Origin: Zetaproteobacteria bacterium
Lineage (GTDB): Bacteria; Pseudomonadota; Zetaproteobacteria; Mariprofundales; Mariprofundaceae
NCBI GenBank assembly: GCA_021545665.1
Contig: JAJRTX010000060.1
Location: forward strand, 1-6,485
Length of the DNA: 6,485 nucleotides
Direction of reading: 5' to 3'
Of this stretch, positions 4,979-6,485 are shown in pieces. Under the pieces are notes generated by a model. It searched no databases, was not told the DNA's origin, and was given only the letters and a program-made list of their open reading frames with translations. Position numbers and translations under genes: made by a program. How positions within the stretch are numbered: the stretch's first letter is position 1; every line of letters begins with the position of its first letter.

Positions 4979-6485
4979 ATATCTTATTTATCAACAGAGA
5001 AGGTTGAGCACCATTTCCATGATGTTGTGATTATTGGTGCTGGCGGTGCCGGTATGCGCTGTGCGTTGCAACTGGCAGACGCCGGGCACAAGGTAGCTGT
5101 GGTCAGCAAAGTGTTGCCGACCCGTTCACATACCGTAGCCGCACAGGGTGGCATCAATGCCTCGCTGGGCAATGTCAGTTCGGATCACTGGCACTGGCAT
5201 ATGTATGATACAGTCAAGGGTTCCGATTACCTTGGCGATCAGGATGCAATTGAGTATATGTGCCGGGCTGCTCCGTTACTGGTGCGTGAACTGGAGCATC
5301 AGGGGGTTCCGTTTTCACGCCTTGATGATGGCAAGATCTATCAGCGGGCTTTTGGTGGGCAGTCTCGTGAATTTGGCGATGGTGGTCAGGCATCACGTAC
5401 CTGTGCAGCGGCAGACAGAACAGGACATGCTATTTTGCATTCGATGTATCAACAAAATATGCGAGCCGGAACTCATTTCTATCAGGAATATTTCGCCCTT
5501 GATCTGATTACCGATGAAGAGGGTTGTCAGGGTGTGATGGCTTGGGATATTGCCGCCGGTGAGTACCATCTGTTTCAGGCCAAGGCGGTAATTCTGGCTA
5601 CCGGTGGTGCCGGACGTATTTTTAAAATGACTACCAATGCTTATATTTGTACAGGTGATGGCGGTGCGTTGGTTTCGGATGCCGGATTGCCACTGGAGGA
5701 CATGGAATTCTACCAGTTTCATCCAACCGGCATCGCCGATGAAGGCCAGTTGATGAGCGAAGCTGTACGCGGCGAAGGTGGTTATCTGCTGAATTCAGAA
5801 GGCGAGCGTTTTATGGAACGTTATGCGCCGACAGCCAAAGACCTGGCCAGTCGTGATGTGGTTTCCAGAGCTATTGCACAGGAAATTCGCGAGGGCAGGG
5901 GCTGCGGCCCGAATAAGGATCATGTATTGCTTAAACTGGATCATCTGGGTGAAGAGCTGATTCTTTCCAAGCTGCCCAATATTCATGATCTGGCTTTGCG
6001 ATTTGCCGGTCGAGATTGTATTAAAGAGCCGGTTCCGGTGCAGCCGACGGCCCATTATACTATGGGTGGCATCCCGACCAACCGTTTCGGCGAAGTGATT
6101 TATAACGAGGGAGAAAACAAGGATGTGGTCTTTCCCGGGTTGTTTGCCATTGGCGAAGCTGCTTGCGTATCGGTACATGGCGCTAATCGACTGGGTGGTA
6201 ATTCCTTACTGGAAATAGTCGTTTTTGGCCGCGCCTGTGGCAATCAGGTGATGAAAAGATTAAAAAAATACCGTTACTATCCTTCTCTGGATACGCATTG
6301 CTGGCAGCCGGGGGTAAAACGCGTTGAACGTTGGCTGGATTCTGCAAAAAGTAACAAAAAAAGCCTGCGTCTCGTAGATATACGAAATCGCATGCAGGTT
6401 ATCATGCAGGATCATTTCAGTGTTTACAGAACTGATGAAGTGATGGCTAAAGGGGTTGATCTGATCGAACAACTGGCTACTGAAG
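4979..6485 (+). CDS. sdhA: Succinate dehydrogenase flavoprotein subunit SdhA (3' end outside window; non-standard start)
   Basis: SdhA oxidises succinate to fumarate with covalently bound FAD and passes electrons to SdhB. About 502 of the usual ~590 codons are present, in an open frame. Counting from the ATA at 4979: FAD-binding [11 protein letters not shown] at 15-25, [11 protein letters not shown] with the FAD-linking His51, HPTGI with His248, SRDVV with Arg292, HYTMGG with His359, and [10 protein letters not shown] with Arg404. These match E. coli His45, His242, Arg286, His354 and Arg399. The frame is closed by the sdhD TGA at 4973 and has no ATG, GTG or TTG before the GTG at 5027, which lies inside the first FAD-binding strand. 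ATA 4979 would give (M)[16 protein letters not shown], a normal N-terminus, with a well-placed ribosome site. ATA could be a genuine rare start or a misread ATG. Confidence 0.95.
   Translation, partial: MSYLSTEKVEHHFHDVVIIGAGGAGMRCALQLADAGHKVAVVSKVLPTRSHTVAAQGGINASLGNVSSDHWHWHMYDTVKGSDYLGDQDAIEYMCRAAPLLVRELEHQGVPFSRLDDGKIYQRAFGGQSREFGDGGQASRTCAAADRTGHAILHSMYQQNMRAGTHFYQEYFALDLITDEEGCQGVMAWDIAAGEYHLFQAKAVILATGGAGRIFKMTTNAYICTGDGGALVSDAGLPLEDMEFYQFHPTGIADEGQLMSEAVRGEGGYLLNSEGERFMERYAPTAKDLASRDVVSRAIAQEIREGRGCGPNKDHVLLKLDHLGEELILSKLPNIHDLALRFAGRDCIKEPVPVQPTAHYTMGGIPTNRFGEVIYNEGENKDVVFPGLFAIGEAACVSVHGANRLGGNSLLEIVVFGRACGNQVMKRLKKYRYYPSLDTHCWQPGVKRVERWLDSAKSNKKSLRLVDIRNRMQVIMQDHFSVYRTDEVMAKGVDLIEQLATE

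Noticed and set aside
4613..6485. sdhD and sdhA as one polypeptide by TGA readthrough, because they share a reading frame with only one stop between them
   Set aside because: SdhD normally ends on the periplasmic side, while SdhA works in the cytoplasm, so a fusion would be topologically wrong. A separate start near 4979 with its own G-rich ribosome site is simpler.

Overview
The window reads as a core-genome stretch of a Gram-negative bacterium of the Pseudomonadota. The main reasons are the order recO-pdxJ-acpS, which is typical of gammaproteobacteria and their relatives, DXP-dependent vitamin B6 synthesis, and an E. coli-like sdhC-sdhD-sdhA block. Base composition looks close to 50% GC by eye and fairly even. 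I cannot name the genus. A deep-branching gamma- or zetaproteobacterium would fit, but that is inference.

Layout. Positions 1-27 hold the first nine codons of a minus-strand gene that leaves the window. It has a near-perfect Shine-Dalgarno site and a leader rich in inverted repeats. Positions 28-291 are the divergent intergenic region between it and recO. Then follow, all on the plus strand, recO (292-963), a roughly 200-bp gap carrying a small inverted-repeat element (about 973-1090), pdxJ (1166-1879), acpS (1876-2274), a VanZ-like membrane protein (2267-2641), nnr (about 2662-4233), sdhC (about 4230-4616), sdhD (4613-4975) and the first ~502 codons of sdhA, which runs off the right edge.

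How they work together. From pdxJ onward the genes overlap by 4 to 8 bases or nearly touch, so they look like one transcription unit. It combines cofactor synthesis (pyridoxine 5'-phosphate by PdxJ), cofactor attachment (phosphopantetheine onto acyl carrier protein by AcpS), cofactor repair (damaged NAD(P)H by Nnr) and the succinate dehydrogenase/complex II membrane anchors and flavoprotein. RecO is a recombination-repair mediator. It lies in the same direction but is separated by the repeat-bearing gap, so pdxJ may have its own promoter.

No mobile element, CRISPR array, tRNA or rRNA is visible. The two places that deserve a second look are the sdhD/sdhA junction, where sdhA has no ATG, GTG or TTG start before its FAD-binding motif and seems to start at ATA, and the structured, possibly regulated leader of the minus-strand gene at the left edge.
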